From VMCP01 sp964492925 (GTDB lineage Bacteria > Bacteroidota > Bacteroidia > NS11-12g > UBA955): DNA of 29,670 bases. The notes below the pieces were generated by a model. The model did not search any database, was not told the DNA's origin, and was given only the letters and a program-made list of their open reading frames with translations. Position numbers and translations under genes: made by a program. Below are positions 15,380 through 24,011 of the stretch, piece after piece. The stretch is from contig CAZBMF010000023.1 in assembly GCA_964492925.1 (NCBI GenBank), positions 1 through 29,670 of the forward strand. The letters are read 5' to 3'. Position 1 is the first letter of the stretch, and each line of letters starts with the position of its first letter.

Positions 15380-16722
15380 TCTCTGTCGAACATCAATCGA
15401 TGAGCGTTATGCTCCAATTCGGTGTCTTGATCCAAACTCAACGTTCCATTCACCCAAACTTTGTCAATTTTATGTCCAAATGTAGTGCCTTCCAAAGGAG
15501 ACCAAGCGCATTTATACTGAATATTGTCTTTACTTACGGTTGTATTTGATTGAGGGTCAATCAGTACCAAATCGGCAAAATATCCCTCACGAATAAAACC
15601 TCTATTGTGAATTTGGAAACAAATGGAAGGGGCATGACACATTTTTTCAACCATTTTCTCGATGGTCAATTTGCCTTCTTGAACTTTTTGAAGCATCAAT
15701 AAGAGTGTATGTTGCACCAGTGGCAATCCTGCATGACAATTCAAATAATTGTTGTCAAATTTCTCTTCAATGGTATGCGGCGCATGATCTGTGGCAATGA
15801 TATCTAAGCGGTCATCGAGCAAAGCTTCCCAGAGTGCGTCGTTGTCTTTTTGAGTTTTAATGGCTGGATTACATTTAATTTGATGTTTGAGATGGGCATA
15901 ATCAGCATCTGTAAAATGTAAATGATGCACACACACTTCAGAGGTAATTCTTTTTTGTTCTAGAGGGACATTATTCTGAAACAAATGGGTTTCAGCCGCG
16001 GAAGTAATATGTAGGATGTGCAATCTAGTTCCATATTTATTGGCCAAATCAACAGCCAAAGACGATGACAAGTAGCAAGCAACTTCATCTCTGATGATGG
16101 GATGTTGTTCGGCTGGAATGCCATTTGGGAATTGATTTTTAGCATATTCTAAACGTTCTTTCACCCTGGTTTCACATTCGCAATGGGTTGCGATGAGTGT
16201 AGGTACATTTTTAAATATTTCATTCAGGGCGATGGCGTTATCTACCAACATGTTGCCGGTGCTACTACCCATGAATATTTTCACCCCACAAGTGTTTTTG
16301 GGGTTAATTTTCTTTAAATCTTCGATGTTGTTGTTTGTTCCCCCAAGAAAGAATGAATAATTGACAGCACTATTTTTTGCTGCAATTTGCATTTTCTCTT
16401 CCAACAATTCATTGGTAGTTGTTTGGGGGTTTACATTGGGCATTTCCATGAAGGAGGTAACTCCGCCGAACAGGGCTGCCCTACTTTCCGACTTTATGTC
16501 GGCCTTATGGGTAAGTCCTGGTTCTCTGAAATGAACTTGATCATCAATTACACCTGGAATCAAAATTTTCCCTGTTGCATCAATTTCTACGTAGTTAGAT
16601 TGAATAGAAATTGAGGGTTCTATTTTCTGAATGATTTGATTTTCAATAAGTACATCTGCCACAAAAGATTTACCTTCATTTACAACAGTTGCATTTCGAA
16701 TGATGTATGACTTTGTCTTCAT
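15376..16722 (-). CDS. pyrC: Dihydroorotase
   Basis: 448 residues from the ATG at 16722; a longer frame to 16764 adds 14 unconserved residues. The enzyme cyclises carbamoyl-aspartate to dihydroorotate in pyrimidine synthesis. Amidohydrolase features: DDQVHFREPGLTHK (60-73), K148 in VKIFMGSSTG (possible carboxylated metal-bridging lysine), H180 in THCECE, H238 in LHILHITS, and D312 with H314 in ATDHAPH. KCNPAIKTQKDNDALWEAL is dihydroorotase-like rather than hydantoinase-like. The usual HxH motif after strand 1 reads Q62-V-H64 here. The gene converges on the DUF58 gene with a four-base overlap. No clear promoter is visible upstream. Confidence 0.88.
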   Translation of the reverse strand: MKTKSYIIRNATVVNEGKSFVADVLIENQIIQKIEPSISIQSNYVEIDATGKILIPGVIDDQVHFREPGLTHKADIKSESRAALFGGVTSFMEMPNVNPQTTTNELLEEKMQIAAKNSAVNYSFFLGGTNNNIEDLKKINPKNTCGVKIFMGSSTGNMLVDNAIALNEIFKNVPTLIATHCECETRVKERLEYAKNQFPNGIPAEQHPIIRDEVACYLSSSLAVDLANKYGTRLHILHITSAAETHLFQNNVPLEQKRITSEVCVHHLHFTDADYAHLKHQIKCNPAIKTQKDNDALWEALLDDRLDIIATDHAPHTIEEKFDNNYLNCHAGLPLVQHTLLLMLQKVQEGKLTIEKMVEKMCHAPSICFQIHNRGFIREGYFADLVLIDPQSNTTVSKDNIQYKCAWSPLEGTTFGHKIDKVWVNGTLSLDQDTELEHNAHRLMFDRD

Positions 16723-16975
16723 AACGAAGGTAAAATTACAAAAAATCATCTTGAAATAAAGCAATGTTTATAATTTATTCACATTCGCTCAAACAAAATT
16801 CTAAGAAATTGTTAAACAGACACTTATGCGTAAAACATTGTCTATGTTGCAATTAAATAAATGATAAAAAAAATACAAATTTGTTTACTCAATAAATCCC
16901 CTAATTCAATCAACATCAATTGTTAAATTGAAATATTTGTAAGAATTTTGTATTCCCGAAGTAAATTATCTTAAA
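16723..16975. other. AT-rich intergenic region between divergent genes
   Basis: 253 bases separate the divergent dihydroorotase and GxxExxY genes. I see no open frame of note, no exact TAnnTTTG box, no terminator and no RNA gene. Promoters for both genes must lie here but are not recognisable by eye. Confidence 0.5.
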
Positions 16976-17383
16976 ATGAATGATCTATTAAAAAATGAGA
17001 ACGATTTGGCCCATATCGTAATTGGGTTGGCCATTGACATTCACAAAACACTTGGTCCAGGATTGGATCACGACTCTTACCTTGAATGCATGATGTATGA
17101 ATTGGAGCAACAAGGAATTCAAGCATCTTGCAACATTGAGAAAGACGCATACTACAAGAATTTAAAGTTAAGTAAAGGTTACAAAATTGATTTATTGATT
17201 GAAAACATCTTGGTGGTAGAAGTTGAAACTACAGAGGCTGTTAGCGACATGCAAATTCAAAAAACCTTGAAAAGTTTAAAACTTGGTGGTTACAAGTTGG
17301 GTTTGATTATCAACTTCAACAGCACGTTATTGAAAAATGGCATACGCCGTATTTCCAATATAAAGCCTCAAGAAGAAATTTAA
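16976..17383 (+). CDS. GxxExxY family protein, degenerate nuclease-like
   Basis: 135 residues, similar to the GxxExxY family (PD-(D/E)xK nuclease-like fold; function unknown, common in Bacteroidota and environmental bacteria). The layout matches: AIDIHKTLGPGL, the signature helix, then a strand with an acidic residue (D72 in KIDLLIEN), a second strand (LVVEVE) and the conserved LGGYKLGLIINF and GIRRI. Two hallmark residues are changed: the signature reads GLDHDSY (29-35), with H32 in place of the glutamate, and the E-x-K element reads E82-V-E84, so the lysine is lost. It may therefore not be a nuclease. It stands alone and converges on the T9SS protein gene with six bases between stop codons. 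Confidence 0.78.
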   Translation: MNDLLKNENDLAHIVIGLAIDIHKTLGPGLDHDSYLECMMYELEQQGIQASCNIEKDAYYKNLKLSKGYKIDLLIENILVVEVETTEAVSDMQIQKTLKSLKLGGYKLGLIINFNSTLLKNGIRRISNIKPQEEI

Positions 17384-17389
17384 TGAATT

Positions 17390-19885
17390 TTACCTTAATA
17401 AAGTAAAATCTCCTGTAAGGGTTCTCAAGTAATTGTCGCACCCTATCCAACTAACTGAATAAACATACACACCTTCTGGTGCTGGTTGGCCGTTAATTTG
17501 ACCGTCCCAATTCATGTCAGGACTGGTGAAATCAACCAATTTTTCACCCCATCTGTTGTACAATTTGATGTTGTATAAACTACCTTTCACTTTGAATTGG
17601 TTCATTGGGTAATAATCATTTCGGCCATCATCATTGGGTGTGAATGCGTTAGGCATATAAATCTCTGAAGGAAATAAATCTTTGCGCTTGTTGATAAATA
17701 TAGAATCTCGGCTCATACACCCAATCCAATCTTTTACCTGAACCCAATACAATCCAGAATCTCTGGCCACCAAGGTTTGTTCTCTACTGCCATTGTGCCA
17801 AAGATAACTTTGCATACCAGGACCAGCATCTAGAATTGGTTTTTCCGACAAACACAGCGTTGTGTCCTTCCCCAAGTTTAAATTGGGATTGGGGAATAAT
17901 AAAACATTGATGGAATCTGATTCAGGACAATTGTTTGAATTGAGCCATGAAGCTTTTACAACACCCGGTTGGGTTAAATGGAAAGTTCTAGAGGACACTT
18001 CATTGTTCCACACAACATTTTTTGTACCAGGGAAATCTACTGTCAACAAAGTGTCTATTTTTTCGCAATATTGCAAATCTTCTCCCAAAAAATATTCGCG
18101 TGAATAATTCCCAAATGTAAACGTGTCTGACTTTGAACAAACGCCTATTTTCACATTTACAAAATATTTTTGAGGGATATTGGTTGCCATCGTTTTACCA
18201 GTTGTACCGTTGCTCCATTTTACAATTGCTGTTGGATCTGAAATTTTAGAATCAAACAGAATGGTTCTGTTGGGACAAGCCATGGTATCAGACACTTGTA
18301 CTACTACAGGAGAACTTTGAGATATGGTTACCGAATCAATTGATTTGCAACCATTTTCAGTTGTTCCTTGCACATAATATTTTTTGGCTTTGTTTACAGT
18401 GATATCAGGTGTGGTTTCAGTGGTTGACCACAAATATTTGGAGTTAGCCGTTAAGAATGAGGTAATTTTGCGTGAAAACAAATCATCTGAACAATAAATT
18501 GTATCACCAGTGGCCTGAATCACATTTCTGTCGTATTTTACTGTAATCGTGTCATACCAAGTACAACCATTTACTGTAACACCAAGCCAATACGATCCAT
18601 CATTTGTAATTGTAAACGTATCTGTTTTGCTGCCATTTTTCCATAGATATGAATTGCCTACTATGTTAGATTTCAATTTGTACCTATCTAAAGGACAAAG
18701 CGTTGTGTCATTTGGTAGCTTTACTTTAACAGGTTCAACAACTTCAACCTCGGCGGAGAAACTATCGAGACATTTATTTTTATACGCCACCAATCTAACT
18801 TTATATTTACCCGCTTTAGGATAAACAAATATTGGTTTTGCCAAATTTGAAGTGTCATTGCTTGAATCAGTTACCCCAAAATCCCAATGATACCTTTGGG
18901 CGCCACTAGATTGATTTTGAAACTGATATTTAAACCCACAAATAACTTTTGGAACAAAATAGGAAGCCACAACATCAATTACACATGATTGAACATTGAA
19001 TTGATAATCGCGTATGGTTTGGGTTACCAACTTCCCTTTTCTGTATTCCTTCACTACAATACCAACAACAAATTGCCCAACTCTGGTTGGAACGATGGTT
19101 AAAAATCCGGTTACCGGATCGATACTCATTTGAGGAAATCCATTGATTGGATTTGTAGCAGAATAACCAGAATTCCAAGTAATTTGACTAAATGGAGGAG
19201 TTTGTAAAAATCCGTTAACGGTGGTATTATCGGGCCTAGGGTTGTTATCATCACCGCCGGTATAAGGGGTAATCAACTCATAAACAAGGCTATCACCATC
19301 CGCATCAGTGGCACTGTGATCAAATTTCAACGGAGTATTGGTGCATAAAAAGTTGGGTGGCAACTCTTTGAAAACCGGTGATGAATTTTCTTTGACATAA
19401 AGTCGTGAATCTGGAATATAGGCCCAATAATTGGCACCTGTTAACCCTGGATTAACGATATTTGAGATGGTACCATTTCTACAACAACGTTGAAAGGACA
19501 CATAATAACCGTCTACAATGGGTGGCAAAGTAATAGTAGTTTCGTACCAATAATGGTCTACACATGCATTGGGTGCAACCGCAATACAATTGTAATTGGT
19601 TTTTTGAACCCTTAATGGTCCTTTTCTAGACACACTGATGGGGTACCCAGAAAGCATCTTTTTAGTGTTTCCATTAAAAATCCCAAAAACAGCTTGCGCG
19701 TCTGAGGCAATGGCTTGGGAAGAACCGTTCAAACAGTCTACATACAAATCCAACCTAATTTTATAGGTATTTGTACCAGTCCGTTGATAGGTCATTTCAC
19801 CACCCACAATATGGGTAGCACGCGCCTCCGACATCCCCCAAAAAGAGAAAAAAAGAATCAGGTATTTCTGAAAAAACGATCTCAT
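17390..19885 (-). CDS. Large secreted surface protein with PKD domain and T9SS type B sorting domain
   Basis: 831 residues from the ATG at 19885. A longer frame to 19966 would run into the upstream aminotransferase gene and precede the signal peptide (FFQKYLILFFSFW, cleavage after ARA23). The mature protein opens with THIVGGEMTYQ (24-34), the start of an N-terminal domain seen in many Bacteroidota secreted proteins. A PKD domain follows (about 306-385, with HWDFGV). Then about five related 75-80-residue Ig-like units appear, several starting with a D-T-T-L-C type motif. The last 93 residues (PNAFTPNDDGRND, YNRWGE, WDG, PEGVYVY) are the gliding-motility-associated C-terminal domain, which directs export and surface anchoring by T9SS. 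It is probably an adhesin or matrix protein; the ligand is unknown. Confidence 0.9.
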   Translation of the reverse strand: MRSFFQKYLILFFSFWGMSEARATHIVGGEMTYQRTGTNTYKIRLDLYVDCLNGSSQAIASDAQAVFGIFNGNTKKMLSGYPISVSRKGPLRVQKTNYNCIAVAPNACVDHYWYETTITLPPIVDGYYVSFQRCCRNGTISNIVNPGLTGANYWAYIPDSRLYVKENSSPVFKELPPNFLCTNTPLKFDHSATDADGDSLVYELITPYTGGDDNNPRPDNTTVNGFLQTPPFSQITWNSGYSATNPINGFPQMSIDPVTGFLTIVPTRVGQFVVGIVVKEYRKGKLVTQTIRDYQFNVQSCVIDVVASYFVPKVICGFKYQFQNQSSGAQRYHWDFGVTDSSNDTSNLAKPIFVYPKAGKYKVRLVAYKNKCLDSFSAEVEVVEPVKVKLPNDTTLCPLDRYKLKSNIVGNSYLWKNGSKTDTFTITNDGSYWLGVTVNGCTWYDTITVKYDRNVIQATGDTIYCSDDLFSRKITSFLTANSKYLWSTTETTPDITVNKAKKYYVQGTTENGCKSIDSVTISQSSPVVVQVSDTMACPNRTILFDSKISDPTAIVKWSNGTTGKTMATNIPQKYFVNVKIGVCSKSDTFTFGNYSREYFLGEDLQYCEKIDTLLTVDFPGTKNVVWNNEVSSRTFHLTQPGVVKASWLNSNNCPESDSINVLLFPNPNLNLGKDTTLCLSEKPILDAGPGMQSYLWHNGSREQTLVARDSGLYWVQVKDWIGCMSRDSIFINKRKDLFPSEIYMPNAFTPNDDGRNDYYPMNQFKVKGSLYNIKLYNRWGEKLVDFTSPDMNWDGQINGQPAPEGVYVYSVSWIGCDNYLRTLTGDFTLLR

Positions 19886-19941
19886 AGGGCCATAATTCTC
19901 AAAAATACATAAAACTAATTGATATGAGCTAAAATAATTCG

Positions 19942-21033
19942 TCAGAATTTCGCAATAACATCGCAAACGTGATTGATTTCTTCATTCGTCATTTCAGGAA
20001 ACAAAGGAAGTGAAATACAATGACTTGCAAGATATTCGGAATTCGGGAAATCGCCAATTTTGTAATTCAAATGGGCATAAGCTTGTTGAAGATGACAAGG
20101 TACTGGGTAATGGAATGCATAACCTACCCCGTTTTCATCTAGGTGTTTTAGGAAAGCTTCTTTGTTATCGGTAGTAACCACACATAAATGATGAACTGCG
20201 GTAGCGTGTTCTTCTGGTGCTTGAAACTTTAATTTGTTACTGGCTACAGATTTATATTTCTCAACAATGGATCTTCTTTTGTTATTCCAATCATTGATAT
20301 AGTTTAATTTCAAGTTTAAAACTGCACCTTGAATGCCTTCCATTCTCATGTTATAACCAATTACTTCGTGGTAATAACGAACAGAACATCCGTGATTTTT
20401 CAGCAATTGAACTTTGTTGTGCAAGTTTTCATCGTTTGTAAAAACGGCTCCTGCTTCACCAAATGAACCCAAATTTTTTCCAGGGTAAAAACTTGTAAAG
20501 CTCATGGCGCCAAATTGTCCCACTACTTTATTGTGATAAGTAGCGCCAATGGCTTGGGCATTGTCTTCCAAAAATGCAATATTTTTTCTTTGACACAAAT
20601 CTAACAAACCATCGATGTTACATGGTTGTCCATATAAATGCACTCCAATTATGGCTTTTGTTTTATTTGTAATGGCACGTTCGGCTGCTGCTACATCAAT
20701 GTTCCAAGTATTTGGATCAACATCAACAAACACAGGAGTTGCACCCACATAGCTCACACCCCATGCCGAAGCAATAAATGTATTCGCTGGCACTATTACC
20801 TCATCGCCTTCCTTGATGTCTAAAGCGAGCAAACCCAAATGGATTGCATTGGTTCCATTATTCACAGCGGCCGCGAATTTGGTTTGGTTAAATTTTGCCA
20901 AATTTTCTTCAAATTCAGTAACAAATTGTCCACCACTAAACGCAGTATTTTCTAAAACATTCTCAATTAGAGGTAAAACCTCCCCTTTCAACTGTAAATA
21001 TTGTCTTTTTAAATCAAAAAAAGGAACTTTCAT
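19942..21033 (-). CDS. DegT/DnrJ/EryC1/StrS family aminotransferase
   Basis: 363 residues, PLP-dependent sugar aminotransferase family. The PLP lysine is K186 in SFYPGKNLGSFGEAG, and D157 in LEDNAQAIGA binds the cofactor nitrogen. AAVNNGTNAIHLGL (55-68) is the phosphate-binding segment. Family members transaminate keto-sugar nucleotides, making amino sugars for surface glycans, so export of a glycan precursor is a reasonable guess. No other sugar-nucleotide genes are nearby, so the product is unknown. The gene begins nine bases after the phosphoribosyltransferase stop and precedes the T9SS surface protein gene by 56 bases. Confidence 0.88.
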   Translation of the reverse strand: MKVPFFDLKRQYLQLKGEVLPLIENVLENTAFSGGQFVTEFEENLAKFNQTKFAAAVNNGTNAIHLGLLALDIKEGDEVIVPANTFIASAWGVSYVGATPVFVDVDPNTWNIDVAAAERAITNKTKAIIGVHLYGQPCNIDGLLDLCQRKNIAFLEDNAQAIGATYHNKVVGQFGAMSFTSFYPGKNLGSFGEAGAVFTNDENLHNKVQLLKNHGCSVRYYHEVIGYNMRMEGIQGAVLNLKLNYINDWNNKRRSIVEKYKSVASNKLKFQAPEEHATAVHHLCVVTTDNKEAFLKHLDENGVGYAFHYPVPCHLQQAYAHLNYKIGDFPNSEYLASHCISLPLFPEMTNEEINHVCDVIAKF

Positions 21034-21042
21034 GATATGATA

Positions 21043-21537
21043 TTAAGCTAAATATAATTGTATTTGATTTGGATTTGAATTATCGAAATAAACGTGATCT
21101 TTCAAGGTTGTGGCTATAGACAGCCCTACATAATTGGCTAAAACAGGGAAATTCAAATGTTCTCTTTGTGCCAAAAATGCCGTTTCAATTACGGGAAATC
21201 CCATGTTAAAAAAATGAGCAATGGTTTTCATAGCCGTTACACCACTGTTTACTACATCATCAATGATGATTAATGCACTGTTTTCAATGTTTTGAAACAC
21301 CGTATTAGAAAGAAATTCGCTGTTTTGAATGTCCATCTTAAACGATTGAATATTCTTGCCACTCAAAAGAGAATTGAGTTCATCTAGAAGTGACTTTGCT
21401 AAAAAAAATCCTCGCTCATTCAATCCCACCAAGTAAAGCTGATGGCTTTCAACATGATTTTCCGCAATTTCTAAAGCCAATCTTTTGATTACCAATAGAA
21501 TTTCATCATGACTTCGGATTATTTGTTTTTCTGACAT
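21043..21537 (-). CDS. Phosphoribosyltransferase family protein (PyrR/Hpt-like)
   Basis: 164 residues, type I phosphoribosyltransferase fold. The PRPP-binding signature is LIIIDDVVNSGVTA, with the two conserved acidic residues before the loop. The N-terminus YLVGLNERGFFLA resembles the PyrR/hypoxanthine transferase group. It could be a purine salvage enzyme or a PyrR-like uracil transferase/regulator; the substrate hood is too divergent for me to choose. The start is supported by a GAGGAG ribosome-binding site. It lies between hscB (31 bases upstream) and the aminotransferase gene. Confidence 0.75.
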   Translation of the reverse strand: MSEKQIIRSHDEILLVIKRLALEIAENHVESHQLYLVGLNERGFFLAKSLLDELNSLLSGKNIQSFKMDIQNSEFLSNTVFQNIENSALIIIDDVVNSGVTAMKTIAHFFNMGFPVIETAFLAQREHLNFPVLANYVGLSIATTLKDHVYFDNSNPNQIQLYLA

Positions 21538-21544
21538 AAAAAAT

Positions 21545-21550
21545 CTCCTC
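21545..21550 (-). promoter_or_regulatory. Shine-Dalgarno site of the phosphoribosyltransferase gene
   Basis: GAGGAG on the minus strand, seven bases from the ATG at 21537. It is notable because most genes in this window have no such site, and it fixes the start. Confidence 0.6.
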
Positions 21551-21568
21551 GAATTTACAAGTTGCAGA

Positions 21569-22081
21569 TTACATTTCTTCGATGCCGTCTAAATTTTTTC
21601 TTAAACGAAGCCAATATTTGTATTTTTGGTACCAAAGCACGTGTAGTTTCCAATGATTTTCAGTCATTTTCACCAATAAGTATTCACCAGATTTCCATTG
21701 TTCTTTTAATTGGTTTAATGTTGCATTTAACGCATTATGAATGTGGGTTAGCTGATTGTTTGCTGATTCCCTAGCGTTATCATTTCCTGCAATCGCCATT
21801 TCAATCTCATCATTGAGTTCCATCATGTCCATCAAAAACGCGGGTTCCAATAAATTTTGATTGATTTTATTGTCGGCATGTAGTTCTAACAAACATTTGA
21901 ATCTCCGAATGTCGTCTTTCAGAATTTCATAGTGAATATTGGCCAATTCGGAATCATTGGCATCATTGGAACTTAAATCAGGATGAGCATTCCTTTGAAT
22001 TTCTAAATATTTCATCCTCAGTTGTTTATCATCAATAAACAACGATGGAATTAAATCAAAGAATTCAAATGAATTTTTCAT
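21569..22081 (-). CDS. hscB: Fe-S assembly co-chaperone HscB (J-domain protein)
   Basis: 170 residues. An N-terminal J domain (about 4-75) carries the HPD motif (H33-P34-D35), which stimulates Hsp70 ATPase, and ILKDDIRRFKCLLELH, the helix IV region typical of HscB. The C-terminal half has the HscB-type helical bundle (EPAFLMDMMELNDEIEMA), which in E. coli binds the scaffold IscU. So it probably helps hand Fe-S clusters from the scaffold to targets. No hscA, iscU or fdx gene is nearby; it may work with DnaK. Its ATG overlaps the rseP stop by one base (TAATG). Confidence 0.85.
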   Translation of the reverse strand: MKNSFEFFDLIPSLFIDDKQLRMKYLEIQRNAHPDLSSNDANDSELANIHYEILKDDIRRFKCLLELHADNKINQNLLEPAFLMDMMELNDEIEMAIAGNDNARESANNQLTHIHNALNATLNQLKEQWKSGEYLLVKMTENHWKLHVLWYQKYKYWLRLRKNLDGIEEM

Positions 22082-23478
22082 TAAAATCCAAGCGCTCTAG
22101 CGATGTCGACCCAGAAAATAAAGGCTATCAAACTAAAGAGAATGACCATTCCAATAATTTGACCGATATACAAAACTTTTTCATTCACTGGTCTGCGTGT
22201 AATCATTTCATATAATAAGAACATCACATGACCACCGTCTAAGGCCGGAATAGGCAAAATATTCATAAAGGCAAGGGCCAAACTTAACATAGCGGTAAGC
22301 GACCAAAAGTTCAACCAATCCCAAGTGCTTCCATACATTTGGGCAATACCAATAGGACCAGCCAAAGAATTCTTTGCATTGGTTTTTCCTGACACCACCT
22401 TACCCAAACCATTTGCATTTGCAGAAATAAGGGTAAATGATTTTTCAACTCCTTTAACAACAGACTCTCCTAAACCGTAGTTGATCGTTTTTTCCAATCC
22501 TTCAAAACCATAGAATTTAGGTTGGAAACCTAGGGTTCCCTCTTCCGTTATTGTTATGTATTTTTTTGATTGATTGCCATTTTTCGATAAAACTATAAAA
22601 CTCGCTGTTCTACCTGCTTTTTTAGTGAGTAATTCTTTGAATTCAAAGAACGAACCAATTTTGATGCTATCAATAGAAACAAATCTATCACCCTCTTGGA
22701 TACCTGCTTTTGAAGCAGAACCACCACTAACCACAGTTTTTACTTCAAATTGATAGCGAGGGGCAAAAAATGGAATATCTGATTTGATCGATTTTGTGAT
22801 AATTTCTTCAAAATTTGCAGGTAGAATAATGTCTTTATTTACAGTTTCCGATAAAACTACTGTTGCCGGAGAATCTGGTGTCATTACCGTTTCAATTCTT
22901 TTAACTGTAACAACCTTTTTATCCGTTACCAAGAAAGATGGATTTCCAAACTCGCCCAACAAATCAACAACAGGTTTGCCATTCAAAGAAACAATTTGAT
23001 CTCCTGTTTCGAAGCCCATTTCACGGGCTGCGGGACCAGCATAAATTCCACCTTTAGCATTCAATGCATCGTTAGGAATAAAGGTATCACCTTGAGAATA
23101 AGTAAGTCCTGTAATGATCACAATACCCAAAATAAGGTTCACCACAACCCCACCTACCATCACAATTAATCGCTGCCACGCTGGCTTAGATCTAAATTCC
23201 CAAGGTTCTGGTTCAGACTTCAACTGATTGGTATCTAGGCTTTCATCAACCATCCCAGCAATTTTCACATAGCCGCCTAATGGCAACCAGCCAATGCCGT
23301 ATTCGGTATCACCTTTTTTAAATTTGAACAATTTGAATCCCCAAGCATCAAAAAAAAGATAGAATTTTTCTACTTTGATTCCAAAAGCTCGAGCCGCTAA
23401 AAAATGACCAAGTTCATGAAGCGTTACCAATATGCCCAAGGCAAGAATAAATTGCAAAATTGTGATAATTGTACTCAT
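22081..23478 (-). CDS. rseP: RIP metalloprotease RseP (site-2 protease)
   Basis: 465 residues, inner-membrane zinc protease that cuts membrane-spanning substrates such as anti-sigma factors. The metal site HELGH (21-25) is in the first transmembrane helix. The third zinc ligand region is NILPIPALDGGHVMF near the C-terminus. Two PDZ domains lie between the membrane segments (GFETGDQIVSLNGKPV and AGIQEGDRFVSIDS). The final hydrophobic segment closes the protein. A TATCTTTG promoter box lies nine bases upstream of the ATG. It is the first gene of the run rseP - hscB - phosphoribosyltransferase - aminotransferase - T9SS protein. Confidence 0.95.
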   Translation of the reverse strand: MSTIITILQFILALGILVTLHELGHFLAARAFGIKVEKFYLFFDAWGFKLFKFKKGDTEYGIGWLPLGGYVKIAGMVDESLDTNQLKSEPEPWEFRSKPAWQRLIVMVGGVVVNLILGIVIITGLTYSQGDTFIPNDALNAKGGIYAGPAAREMGFETGDQIVSLNGKPVVDLLGEFGNPSFLVTDKKVVTVKRIETVMTPDSPATVVLSETVNKDIILPANFEEIITKSIKSDIPFFAPRYQFEVKTVVSGGSASKAGIQEGDRFVSIDSIKIGSFFEFKELLTKKAGRTASFIVLSKNGNQSKKYITITEEGTLGFQPKFYGFEGLEKTINYGLGESVVKGVEKSFTLISANANGLGKVVSGKTNAKNSLAGPIGIAQMYGSTWDWLNFWSLTAMLSLALAFMNILPIPALDGGHVMFLLYEMITRRPVNEKVLYIGQIIGMVILFSLIAFIFWVDIARALGF

Positions 23479-23487
23479 AGATTTTCA

Positions 23488-23495
23488 CAAAGATA
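23488..23495 (-). promoter_or_regulatory. Candidate -7 promoter box of rseP
   Basis: TATCTTTG on the minus strand matches TAnnTTTG exactly, nine bases from the rseP ATG, implying a very short leader. The -33 box is not clear. Confidence 0.4.
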
Positions 23496-23564
23496 TGAAA
23501 CTAGAGGGAAATGGACTTATCTTATCGAAGAAAGTAGAATATTTCCCTACGGAAAACACCCAAG

Positions 23565-24011
23565 TTACTCGGATAATTTTTTAACCATTTTATAATGAGG
23601 GATATTGACTTCCAAAAATTCATCGCCAAGAACTTCATAACCCATCGACAAATAAAATGGAACAGCAGTAGCCCTGGCATGCAATTCAAAAGTTTTGAAC
23701 TGATTTTGGATGGCCCAATTTTCGGAAAACTGAACAAGCAACTTCCCTATTCCAATACCTTGAAATGTATCATTTACAGCCACTTGCCTCATTTTTAAAA
23801 TTTCAGAACTGTCTGCTTTTTTTGAGATTATTAAACAACCCACAATCCTATTTTCTATAAACGCGGCCACATGAATATCGTTGATTTCTGAACGCAAGTC
23901 CTCTATATTGAAATGCAAATTCAATGGCCTCCTTAACACCTCGTATCGAAGTCCTAAAGTTTGAAAATACTCTTTGCTTTCAAATTGAACTTGTTCAACT
24001 ACAAAATTCAT
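23565..24011 (-). CDS. GNAT family N-acetyltransferase
   Basis: 148 residues, one GNAT domain. The acetyl-CoA binding motif A is RQVAVNDTFQGIGIGKLLVQF (R/Q-x-x-G-x-G, here QGIGIG), preceded by the strand VGCLII and followed by the ELHARATAVPFYLSMGYE motif B. The family transfers acetyl from acetyl-CoA to amines; the substrate cannot be told. The ATG overlaps the malic enzyme stop by four bases (ATGA), so it is translationally coupled to maeB; a link to acetyl-CoA or protein acetylation is speculative. Confidence 0.87.
   Translation of the reverse strand: MNFVVEQVQFESKEYFQTLGLRYEVLRRPLNLHFNIEDLRSEINDIHVAAFIENRIVGCLIISKKADSSEILKMRQVAVNDTFQGIGIGKLLVQFSENWAIQNQFKTFELHARATAVPFYLSMGYEVLGDEFLEVNIPHYKMVKKLSE

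Noticed and set aside
16723..16975. AT-rich gap as a replication origin or RNA gene
   Set aside because: No DnaA-box cluster, no dnaA or related gene nearby and no recognisable RNA structure by eye.
17387..17409. ATTTTAC/GTAAAAT hairpin between the GxxExxY and T9SS genes as a terminator
   Set aside because: It is a short AT-only stem overlapping the T9SS gene's last codons, with no T-run; too weak to claim.
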